Below, piece by piece: positions 1 to 8,000 of a stretch of DNA of 8,155 nucleotides. The position numbers and the translations under genes are program-made. This DNA is from Clostridiales bacterium (GTDB lineage: Bacteria; Bacillota; Clostridia; Christensenellales; Pumilibacteraceae). Location of the stretch: the NCBI GenBank assembly GCA_029069015.1, contig JAIEBL010000235.1, positions 1 to 8,155 on the forward strand, read 5' to 3'. The number at the start of each line of letters is the position of its first letter. The first letter of the stretch is position 1. The notes below the pieces were generated by a model, which worked only from the letters and a program-made list of their open reading frames with translations, did not search any database and was not told the origin of the DNA.

Positions 1-486
1 ACCGTATTCGGGAAACTTGGAAATGTCGAAATAGATGCCGTCGCTCGTTTCGTAGGCATAGCCCTTTTCTTCCAGCGCCTGTACGTAGGCGATCATGTCG
101 GCAATATGGTCGGTGGCTTTGGCGATGATCTCGGGCTTTCCGATATGCAACCGCTCCAAATCTTTAAAGAAAATTTCGGAATAGAAGTCGGCGATTTCCC
201 GCGGCGATTTTTTTTGTTCTTTTGCCGCTTTTTCCATCTTGTCTTCGCCGTCGTCACCGTCGGAGAGCAAATGCCCTACGTCGGTCACGTTCATTACGCC
301 CTTGATCTTGTAACCGTTAAATCTGAGCGCGCGCCGCAAGATGTCCATAAACACGTAGGTGCGCAAGTTTCCGATGTGCGCGTAGTTGTATACGGTCGGG
401 CCGCACGAATACATGGTCACGACGCCTTCTTTGATAGGGGTGAGCGGTTCTTTTTTGCGGCTGAGCGTATTGTACACTTTTAGCAT
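1..486 (-). CDS. cysS: Cysteine--tRNA ligase (CysRS), N-terminal 162 residues; 3' end outside window
   Basis: Cytoplasmic class I aminoacyl-tRNA synthetase that activates cysteine with ATP and loads it onto tRNA(Cys). The visible part begins [15 protein letters not shown] and lines up with the start of the family. The motif [16 protein letters not shown] gives the zinc-ligand cysteine at residue 28 and the HIGH-type ATP signature HIGN at 37–40. The frame is open to the window edge, so the KMSKS loop and anticodon-binding domain are not visible. After NVTDVG (about 66–71) there is an acidic segment, [17 protein letters not shown], in place of the DIDDKI sequence of the E. coli enzyme. From memory this is a known variant in some clostridial and uncultured lineages. 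The start is supported by an SD-like AAGGTGG at 497–503, 10 bases upstream. It is the third gene of the marR–cysE–cysS run, 39 bases after cysE. Confidence 0.97.
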   Translation of the reverse strand, partial: MLKVYNTLSRKKEPLTPIKEGVVTMYSCGPTVYNYAHIGNLRTYVFMDILRRALRFNGYKIKGVMNVTDVGHLLSDGDDGEDKMEKAAKEQKKSPREIADFYSEIFFKDLERLHIGKPEIIAKATDHIADMIAYVQALEEKGYAYETSDGIYFDISKFPEYG

Positions 487-511
487 GCTTTGTTTTCCAC
501 CTTGCGTTTTT

Positions 512-540
512 TGTTCTTCTGTTCTTTATTCTTTGTTCTT
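512..540 (-). repeat. Short tandem heptamer repeat across the cysE stop codon
   Basis: Read on the minus strand there are four near-identical 7-base units: AAGAACA (534–540), AAGAATA (527–533), AAGAACA (520–526), one spacer base at 519, then AAGAACA (512–518). The TAA stop of cysE (526–528) lies inside the array. The first units encode the last CysE residues (KKNKE), and the rest lies in the 39-base gap before cysS. Seven is not a multiple of three, so gain or loss of a unit would change the CysE C-terminus. The array is seen directly; any variation is inferred. Confidence 0.7.
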
Positions 541-1161
541 TTTGACCAGCTCTTCGAGCGCACTGACGCGCGCCGCAAGCTTTTCGATTTCGTCCGAAGT
601 GGGGTCGGGAAGACTCTGATCCAAATCGTCCACCCGCTCGCCGCCGATACGCACGACTTTGCCGGGGACGCCCACGACCGTTGCGTTGGGCGGTACTTCC
701 TTTAAGACGATACTGCCCGCGCCGATGCGCGCGTTTTTACCAACGGTGAACGGGCCTAAGACCTTTGCACCGCTACACAGCATGACGCCGTCCTCGATGG
801 TGGGGTGGCGCTTTCCTTTGTCCTTTCCCGTGCCGCCCAAGGTCACGCCCTGATAGATGAGCACGTTGTTGCCCAAGACGGCGGTTTCGCCGATAACGAC
901 GCCTTCGCCGTGGTCGATCACGACACCGTAGCCGATGCGCGCGGCGGGGTGGATCTCTACGCCCGTCAGAAATTTGGCAAATGCGCTGACCATGCGCGCC
1001 AAGAGTTTATACCGATGCAAATACAAAAAGTGCGCAAAGCGGTAGAGGACGAGCGCGTGAAAGCCGCTGTACGTCAAAATTACTTCCGCCGTGTTCCGCG
1101 CTGCGGGGTCGTGACGGAAGATTGCCGCAAGGTCCTTTTTGATTTTTTGCATTGCCGTCAT
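526..1161 (-). CDS. cysE: Serine O-acetyltransferase (SAT)
   Basis: Transfers acetyl from acetyl-CoA to L-serine to give O-acetylserine, the committed step of cysteine biosynthesis, in the cytoplasm. The 211 residues have the short Bacillus-type SAT layout. A helical N-terminal part carries RHDPAARN, whose Asp18 matches the catalytic Asp92 of E. coli. A left-handed beta-helix of hexapeptide repeats follows (about 70–170). It contains DHGEGVVIGETA (Asp83/His84, equivalent to the catalytic Asp157/His158), GVTLGGTGK (105–113) and KRHP (Arg118/His119). The tail from about 182 (SLPDP) looks like a predicted helical or coiled region ending KKNKE. The start ATG lies 3 bases after the stop of the MarR gene (TAA-TTT-ATG). 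No good Shine–Dalgarno sequence precedes it, so translation is probably coupled to the upstream gene. A second ATG three codons in (1150–1152) is an alternative start, also without a clear SD. Confidence 0.97.
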   Translation of the reverse strand: MTAMQKIKKDLAAIFRHDPAARNTAEVILTYSGFHALVLYRFAHFLYLHRYKLLARMVSAFAKFLTGVEIHPAARIGYGVVIDHGEGVVIGETAVLGNNVLIYQGVTLGGTGKDKGKRHPTIEDGVMLCSGAKVLGPFTVGKNARIGAGSIVLKEVPPNATVVGVPGKVVRIGGERVDDLDQSLPDPTSDEIEKLAARVSALEELVKKNKE

Positions 1162-1164
1162 AAA

Positions 1165-1563
1165 TTATAGATACGAAAGGATTTCCGTTACGCTGTCGAT
1201 TTGCTCGCTTGCGTTCTCTACCTGCTTTTCGTCGGTCAGAATGGTGGCAAACTTTTTTCTCACTTCCGCGAAAACATCGTCGATATACGCCTTGCCGCTC
1301 TCCGTCAACGTGTAGCATACGAGCCGCCCGTCGCTTTGGGTGCGTAGCTTTTCGATCAGCCCTTCTTTTTCGCATTTGATGGCAAGGAGCGCCAAATTCG
1401 ACTTCTTCATACGGAGAACGTCAATCAGTTCGCGCGTGGGCTTGGGCGAATCTTGTAAACAATACAAAAACGCTTCTTTGAGTCCGAACGTGCGTTCGTG
1501 GACCGTAAGCGCTTTTCGCGTTTGTAAATGCAGTGCCGCTAACTTTTTTTCCAATTCTTCCAT
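1165..1563 (-). CDS. MarR-family winged helix-turn-helix transcriptional regulator
   Basis: Small DNA-binding protein of 132 residues, expected to act as a dimer on operator palindromes; its ligand is unknown. An N-terminal helical stretch (1–36) is followed by the winged-helix core. KPTRELIDVL (41–50) and MKKSNLALLAIKCEKEGLI (52–70) form the helix-turn-helix, and RTQSDGRLVCYTLTESGKAY (74–93) gives the beta wing with the usual SDGR...LTESG pattern. The C-terminal helices (94–132) would complete the dimer interface. It has three cysteines (35, 64, 83), but none clearly matches the reactive N-terminal Cys of OhrR-type sensors. The ATG is preceded by an SD-like AAGAAGG at 1571–1577, 7 bases upstream. 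It is the first gene of the operon and is nearly fused to cysE, so self-regulation and control of cysteine genes is a reasonable inference. The wHTH assignment is firm; the exact subfamily is not. Confidence 0.9.
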   Translation of the reverse strand: MEELEKKLAALHLQTRKALTVHERTFGLKEAFLYCLQDSPKPTRELIDVLRMKKSNLALLAIKCEKEGLIEKLRTQSDGRLVCYTLTESGKAYIDDVFAEVRKKFATILTDEKQVENASEQIDSVTEILSYL

Positions 1564-1619
1564 ATGTATGCCTTCTTTATGAGCTGTTCTGTTATTCTAT
1601 GCAAACTTTTCTCGCTACC

Positions 1620-1648
1620 ATTATACATTTTATGCTTTGCGTTGTCAA
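1620..1648 (-). promoter_or_regulatory. Consensus sigma-A promoter of the marR–cysE–cysS operon
   Basis: On the minus strand a perfect −35 box TTGACA (1643–1648) is followed by exactly 17 bases and a perfect −10 box TATAAT (1620–1625). Transcription should start near 1612–1614, giving a leader of about 50 bases before the MarR ATG at 1563. The −35 box lies inside a small palindromic stretch (GTTGACAAC, 1641–1649) that could be part of an operator. A perfect promoter suggests high basal expression limited by a repressor, plausibly the MarR protein; that last point is inferred. Confidence 0.88.
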
Positions 1649-1724
1649 CCGTTTCTGCGTTTCGCCTTTTTATTTCGGGCAAAATGCGCGTGCCTTGCGG
1701 CGTGGCAGAACGGACAAAAGAGTG

Positions 1725-1751
1725 TTAGCACTCAAAGCCGGCAACTGCTAA
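1725..1751. promoter_or_regulatory. CIRCE-like inverted repeat (HrcA-type operator) without a chaperone gene
   Basis: The left arm TTAGCACTC (1725–1733) is identical to the CIRCE consensus, the spacer is exactly 9 bases, and the right arm AACTGCTAA (1743–1751) matches GAGTGCTAA at 7 of 9 positions. CIRCE is the binding site of the heat-shock repressor HrcA and normally sits near the start of groES, dnaK or hrcA transcripts. None of these is in the window. The site is 76 bases upstream of the left operon's −35 box and about 100 bases upstream of the first rightward promoter candidate. A GAGTG at 1720–1724 also pairs perfectly with CACTC (1729–1733), so the conserved arm has two possible partners. 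It may be a relict or an unusual regulatory site; HrcA binding is inferred. Confidence 0.6.
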
Positions 1752-1851
1752 AATATATTTGAGATTTTTGTAAAATAAATCGTTTCGCGCGTCTACCGAG
1801 ATTCCGAAAAACCCGAATTACGGGGGTAAAACGGCACAAAACGCATACTTT

Positions 1852-1860
1852 TGGTATAAT
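1852..1860 (+). promoter_or_regulatory. Candidate upstream promoter: extended −10 element (TGGTATAAT)
   Basis: A perfect TATAAT at 1855–1860 is preceded by TGG, giving an extended −10 element of TGN type. This can work without a good −35 box, and none is seen at the right distance (CGGCAC at 1832–1837). Transcription would start near 1867 and run into the giant gene with a leader of about 160 bases. It would be secondary to the stronger promoter at 1912–1940. Confidence 0.45.
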
Positions 1861-1911
1861 CGTTTAATTTTATGTTTATCTAAAATAAATGGCTTTACGG
1901 GTGTTGCGAGA

Positions 1912-1940
1912 TTGACTTTTTTACGAAAATACTGTATTAT
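1912..1940 (+). promoter_or_regulatory. Sigma-A promoter of the giant surface-protein gene
   Basis: The −35 box TTGACT (1912–1917) is followed by 17 bases and the −10 box TATTAT (1935–1940), each one base from consensus with ideal spacing. Transcription should start near 1947, giving a leader of about 80 bases that carries a stem-loop (1961–1990) and the ribosome-binding site GGAG (2015–2018), 8 bases before the ATG. Confidence 0.8.
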
Positions 1941-1960
1941 GATAGCGTAAAGGTATATCC

Positions 1961-1990
1961 TGCCGCAGAGAAGCAACAAGCAGAGCGGCA
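1961..1990 (+). other. Stem-loop in the 5' leader of the giant gene
   Basis: TGCCGC (1961–1966) and GCGGCA (1985–1990) form a perfect 6-base-pair stem around an 18-base loop that contains a smaller possible GC/GC pairing. It starts about 14 bases after the predicted transcription start. It is not followed by a run of T, so it is not an intrinsic terminator. A role in mRNA stability or in protein or small-RNA binding is possible but unproven. Confidence 0.4.
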
Positions 1991-2026
1991 AAAACGAAGT
2001 GAAACATAATCGGCGGAGTAATCGTT

Positions 2027-5000
2027 ATGGCCATATCGAATGAAGTAATCGAACTCGAAACCAAAAAGAAAGGGCGAAACGTACTGTTTATCGTCCTTAT
2101 TGCGGTGCTCGCAGCGGCTGCGGCGGCGTTTGCCGTGCTTTGGATCCTCAAAGCGCCTGCGGTCGATCCTCCGAAGGTGGAGAAGATCCAGATCGCCGCG
2201 ACCACCATGGCGCTCAAATCGGAAGGCGAGACGCAAGAGGAACGCGTGTACTCGGTTGCCCCGGGCGGCAAGTATACCATTTATTTCGACGCGGTGTTGA
2301 AGGAAAATTCAAATGCCGACAATACCAATTCGCTCCTTACGGTGGAATGCATATCGCACTACGGCGATTTCGTGTACATAAACGGCGAAACGGGTTTGGT
2401 GCGCGATCCCGAGCACCCTACGCGTTACGCGCTTACCTTTACGGTAGCGGCGACGGCGCCCACGAATGCGGAATTTTCCTTCCGCATCACGAGCAGCTTT
2501 TCGCCCGACACGGATACGACCGTTAAAGTAACGGTAGAAGAGAGCTACGCCGAAGTGTTCGACCTCAAAGGCGACGACGACGGCAACAAAACGTTGGAAG
2601 GCAGCGGTAACCGTCTGTATTCGCTTGAACATATCGAAGACAAATCGTCGGAGAACGTAATTTACTACAGAGCGAACGGACTGACGTACTACGAAGAAGG
2701 GTTGGAAACCAAGCGCGAAAACTTTACGCTTCGTTTCGAGCAGTTCGGCAAGTTGGGACTCGACAACCGCCGTCAGAGAGTGTCGGGGCGTCAGCTTTCG
2801 GACGGCACGTACTTCGACCAGGTGGAAGTCTGGGTTGCCGATAAAATCGGTGTAGAAGCCGACGACGCGAGCTTCAAACTTCTCAAAGATTCCAACGAAA
2901 CGCAAAAGTCGTCGTTCTTGGATTTCTATTTGCAGTACGGGCAGGGCTACTGCCACGAAAATCTGATGTTTACCCCCGCCAAGGCAGGCGCTTCTACGGT
3001 CAAGCTGATCGCGAACGCAAAGAACGGCGGTACGCCGCTCGTGATCCTCATCGAGCTTACGTTCGTTTCCAGTAAAGCGCAAGACCGCATTACCGAAATC
3101 ATCTTCACCAACCCGTACACGGGGAAGGTGAGCGACAGCGTCGATTTGTATATCGGCAATATCAACAACGATAACCGTTTCCATTTTGCGCCTTGCATCA
3201 AAGTCGTGCGCAACGGGAAAGAGGAAGCGGGCGAGTGGGGCTCTGCCAAATTGCGTCTGTACGAGTCCACCGCTTCGGGTCTTACGAACGGCGCAAAGGA
3301 CTTTTTAAGTGACAACCGCATGAGCGGTAGCGACGCCGTCGGACTTAACAGCTCCGTCAATATGGGTGCGACCTATATTACGATAGAGGACGGCGACCCC
3401 AACGGCTTCGGCGTGCGCAAGACGGTTCAGGTCAACGTGCACCCGCAAATCAATCCGCAGGACTTTAAAGCGCGCGTGACGCACCGTGACGGCGTGGCAG
3501 TCACGACCGAAGAAAGCGACGATATCGAAGAAACGGTGTTCAGTAACGGTACGCTGGATTTGCGTCTTTCCTATAAGCTCAAAGATTCGGCGAGCGTCGG
3601 TTCCGTAGCGTCGGCCACCATCCGGCAAAACCTCAATTCTGCGCCCAATATCGAGTACGAGGGCAATATCGAAAAACCGAACATCAAGAGTTCGGAAGTG
3701 GCTTCCAACGCCGCAAAGACGATCACCTTCGTGGGGATGAGCAAGGCGGCGTCGGGCGCGTACGTTCTTACGCCCGAACTGACGGGCGAAAGCAGCTTTA
3801 CGGCCAATGTGCAGCTCAAAGTGGGCAACGAGTTGGTGTCGGGTACGTATACCGTATATCTGGTGCTTCCCGCGCAAGGCTTGCAATACGATGCTAAGAC
3901 GAATACGTACACCGCCATCGACGGCAAGACGATTTCGATCACGCTCGACGTCGTACGCGATGCCGACGTCGTGCGCGTGAAAGACATGGAAGAGCTGACG
4001 GCAGAGGGCGGCGCTTTCAAAGACGACGAATACACGCTGTTGCTTCCCGACGAGAACGACGACACCAAAGCGACGCTTACGATCGCGCTCGGCACGGGGC
4101 AGCCGGATGCCGACGGCAAATCGTATACGAGCTTCACGCTTGCCGATATTTTAGACTATTATTACGGGGCGAACGCGCAAACGAAGACAGAGGAAGCGCG
4201 TACGCAGAACTATGCGGCGCTGGCCATAACGCTCAACTCCCAGTTCCCCGGCGAAGTGTGGGACGAGAAAACGGGGCGTTTCGTCGTGCTCGGCGAAGAT
4301 AAGCTCGGGCAGAATCCGTACGTCTTCACGATCCGCACGAAGCACGGTAAGGGCGCAACGTTTGCACTTACCGTCCGGTACAGAATGCCCGTCAAATATT
4401 TGTCAATCGTAAACGACAACGGCGCTGCCCGTACGTTCTACTATTCGGATAAGGTAGAAGAAACCACGGAAGGCGTGCTTATGGTAAACGAGCCCGTGCG
4501 TTTGCATTCGGCGAAAAACAACGTGCTGAACATTACCGAAAACAATGCGGCGAGCACCGTTAACTTCCCGAACAACATGCATATCGAGCTGAGCGTTTTG
4601 CGCGACGGCACGTCGTACATTTTGCCCAAAAAGACCATCGGCAATTACGTATACTATTTTGCGCTCGACACGAATGAGGCGGACAGAGTGGCGGCAAACG
4701 CCTATTTCCGCACCGACACCACGAGCTTTTGGAGCAATGGCGGCAAGGTACGGCTTCTGAAAGACATTTTCGCCATCGACTACGTGAACCGCGATACGGC
4801 GTTTACGATGTATCAGAATATACGCGTCTACTATTATTACGGCGAAACGGCGGAAAAAGCGCTTCGTCTGGAAGAGGGCGCGTACGGCTACATGAAGGTA
4901 ATGGTGGCGGAAGGCGATCCGTACGTGGTGACGGCCAATTACGAGCTTTGCCGCAGACTTAACGGCATCGTCGAATTTACCGACGCTTCCTATTCGAAGA

Positions 5001-8000
5001 AAGCGGATAAAAACGCGAGCGATTCGCAGGATAAAGGCGCAAGCGGTACGCACTCCTCGGGCGTGGCGTTCTCGATTTACGCGTCGGGTATTATTACCTA
5101 CGGCGCGGGCGGTGCGAACGAGTTTGTCGTTCGGCGCGATAACATCGGGCGGAAATTCCGTACCGATACGCTTCAGACGCCCGTTATCGTATGCGCAGGC
5201 AACGGAGCGGGCAACGAATCGGTCGGCTATACGCTCGAATACGACGAAGTGAGAGAGCTGTTTACGGCGCGCTGCACGGCTGGTACGGAACAGCCGTCTT
5301 GCGGTATTATTACCTATAATGCGGGCGAGCTGAATTCCGATTGTGCGCCTCTTAGCATTTCTATCGGCGTGTCGAACAAGGCTGTGCCTATTTCGAATAT
5401 CGAATTCTTCCTCGACAGTGACAGGACGACGCCGTATACATTGCAGCAAGTTTATGCGAATGCGAATGCTGCGAAGCGCGACCTTACGGTATACTACCGC
5501 ATATCCTACGACCAGTACGACGAGCAGGCATATTTGGCATTGGATGCGTTCTGGTTCGACTACGACCACGATGCGTTTACGCTTACGACGGCGATGCCGC
5601 CCTTCACAGCGCCCAAAGAATGCATCAAGCCGGACGGCACGAAGCTGCAAAACGGCGAGCGTTTCATATACAACGGAGAGCTTACCTTGAAGCTCAAAGC
5701 GGGCGTGCTCAACGGCGCGTACGATATCACGTGCATTGCACCCAACAATACGAGCGCGAATCAAACGATCAAAGTGGACGTGACGACGCTGATCGATCAG
5801 GCAAGCTTCCGCGCAGGCAACAGCAACACGGATATTCAAGTGGGTTGCATGGGCAACAGCACGAGCCTTACGGTAGACTATCTGCCCACGGTCGATACCT
5901 CCGTCAAATCCCCGAACGTATACGACTTTGCGTTCGGCTTTGTAAACGACGACGGCACGACGATCGATGCGCGCAACCTTTCGTACCGCATTACCGTGCC
6001 GACGGGCGTGACGGGCGCGTTCTACGACGCCACGAATGCATCTATGAAAAACGGCGACACGTTCCTTGCCTCGATCACGGGCGACAGAGCAAAGCAGGTC
6101 GTCGGCTTCCGTCTGAGAATGGACGGCGCCACGGTAAGTGCGCAGCCTGTGTCGGTTATCGTGACGGAGGAGAATCCCGAAACGCACGTCGAGAGCGAAT
6201 ACGAGTTCAAGCTTACGCTCACGGTCGACGTTCCTATTACCGAGCTTTCCATGAAAATCGGAAGTGCGGAGAGAAACCACGGTCACGACTACAACGTGAC
6301 GACCGACGGTTTGAGCGATTGGGAAGAGTTGGAGCTTACGCCCGTATACAACGATTCCGTAGCAACCAAACAGCCGCTCAGCGCGCCTGCCGTGAAGTTC
6401 GAGCTTCGCAGCGAAGGGGAGGAGCATAGGCATTTCGGAGACGTTTACGAACTGCGGTATAAAGACGGCAAAACGTATCTTGCCATCAACCGCAGCGCGA
6501 TCACCGCGCCGATCGTGCTTTTGGATCTGACGGTCAGCGGTAAAATTTTCGAAGGCGGCGAGATCAAGTCCGCCGATATGACGATTACGGTGAAGCTGTT
6601 CTGGTGGGGGACGACCAAGCTTTCGATGGCGTTCGACAACAAGGACTTTACGTTCGCGCCGAGCACGCCGACAGAAGGCGAGTATACGCAGGAAGACAAC
6701 GAACCGATCGATTTCAAAGTGACCGTCGGCAACGCCGCAACGGGCGAAGTAAAAACGGGCATTACGCCTACCTATACCGTCGTATCGCAGAGCGGCGTTA
6801 CGGTTGCGCAAAGCGGTTCGGTATTTACGCCGAGCGGCGCAAGCGGCACGTACGTTATCAAGGCAGAGTACGTAAATCCCGACGATGCGAACGACGTCCT
6901 GACGCTTACCGTGACCGTTACGGTGCAAGTAAAGGTAACGCAAGTCCTTCTTCGTCAGAACGGCAAAGCGGTTGTGAACCTCTATCTCGTGGCGGGGCAG
7001 ACGCAGAACTGTACGGTAGACGTCTTGCTCTACGGCTTAAACAATACGACGCCCGCCGATACGAGCTTTACGATAACGAGCGAGAATCCCGAATATTGCC
7101 GCGGCAACGATAACGTAGACACCGCAAACGGCACGTTCCTCTTGACGCCCGTAGCTGCGGGTGTCACGGTGATTACGGTGACGGCGGCGAGCGGCGTCAC
7201 GGCAACGCTGACCGTAACCGTGTATGCGCCTACCGTGGTCGTAACGAGCACGCAGGGTAGCTACGACGTCTTTACCGATGCCGATCCGTCGTTTACCGTT
7301 GCACTTCGCGACGCCGGCGGCTATACAGAGGCGGATCTTACGGACGTAACGCTTACGCTCTCGGACGGCACGGTCTTTGCATCCGCCGTATACAATGCGG
7401 CTACCTTCAAATACGAATTCGCGTATGCAAACAAAGCGGCGCTTACCGATGCGGACATGAAGAGCTACACGCTTACGCTTACGGCAAAGCTCAACGGCGT
7501 ACCGCTGTACGTCATGGGCACGACGTCCGCCACGTGCATATTCGCGCTTGAAAAGAGCGGCTATACGCCTATGCTCGTTCTCAAATATCAGGGCAATCCC
7601 GTAAATGAACTGAACCTTGCGTACGCAGAGGGCGACTATACGTTCTCGATAAACAATGGTTCCGTTTCACTCGGGGCTTTCGGCACGGCGGCGGTTTTGT
7701 ACAGCGTGCAAACGCCCAATACCTTCACGGTAGCAAATAACGGCGCCGTTACGTTTGCGGCAAACGCGCAAGTCGGTTCGGCGACGGTGACGGCGACGGT
7801 GACGCTCGCAGGCGGGCTTACGTTTACGACTTCGCCCGTGACCTATACGATTGCCGATTCCTCGACGATTTCGAGCGACCTCTATATTTCGGATACGAAT
7901 CCGCTGAGCGCTCTCTCTACGGCGACCTCGCTCGATGTCTTCGGTACTTCGATCAAAGGCGTAATGGGCGTGGACGTCGGCTATGAAGACGCCAACGACC

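Larger units (their letters stand above)
1564..2026. other. Divergent intergenic regulatory region
   Basis: This 463-base stretch separates the leftward marR–cysE–cysS operon from the rightward giant surface-protein gene. It is more A+T-rich than its flanks and contains no convincing gene: the few ATG-initiated frames are only some 9 to 14 codons long. It holds a consensus promoter for the left operon, a CIRCE-like repeat, two candidate promoters for the right gene, and a leader stem-loop, each listed separately. The two main promoters are about 260 bases apart and do not overlap, so the two units can be controlled independently. Confidence 0.85.

Noticed and set aside
106..1170. Plus-strand open frames opposite cysS and cysE
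   Set aside because: They lie antisense to two genes with clear family motifs, have unlikely composition, and show no start signals.
1564..1620. T-box riboswitch in front of the cysteine operon
   Set aside because: The leader after the consensus promoter is only about 50 bases, and no T-box motif or antiterminator stem is visible.
1806..1825. Possible leftward intrinsic terminator (CCCG-TAATT-CGGG followed by TTTTT on the minus strand)
   Set aside because: The stem has only four base pairs, and no leftward gene ends there. It is too weak to annotate, although it could block stray antisense transcripts.
1771..1890. Direct repeat TAAAATAAAT at 1771–1780 and 1881–1890
   Set aside because: It is a short A/T-only sequence in an AT-rich intergenic region, with no spacing or flanking pattern that suggests an operator or mobile element.
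1921..4419. Several other minus-strand frames of 60–290 codons under the giant gene
   Set aside because: They have no ribosome-binding sites or recognisable domains, overlap one another, and lie entirely opposite a well-supported gene or its leader. They are shadow frames.
4403..6943. An 846-codon open frame on the minus strand, opposite the giant gene
   Set aside because: Its codons are exact reverse complements of the giant gene's codons. It stays open only because the sense gene almost never uses UUA, CUA or UCA. Its product is an implausible Arg/Val/His-rich sequence without domains, and a UCA codon at 4403–4405 supplies its stop.
2336..7822. Hexamer CTTACG, found about fifteen times in the giant gene, as a possible DNA uptake or chi-like signal
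   Set aside because: Every copy I checked is in frame as Leu-Thr (CTT-ACG) within beta strands. Codon preference plus Leu-Thr-rich strands explains it, and it is not enriched in the left operon.
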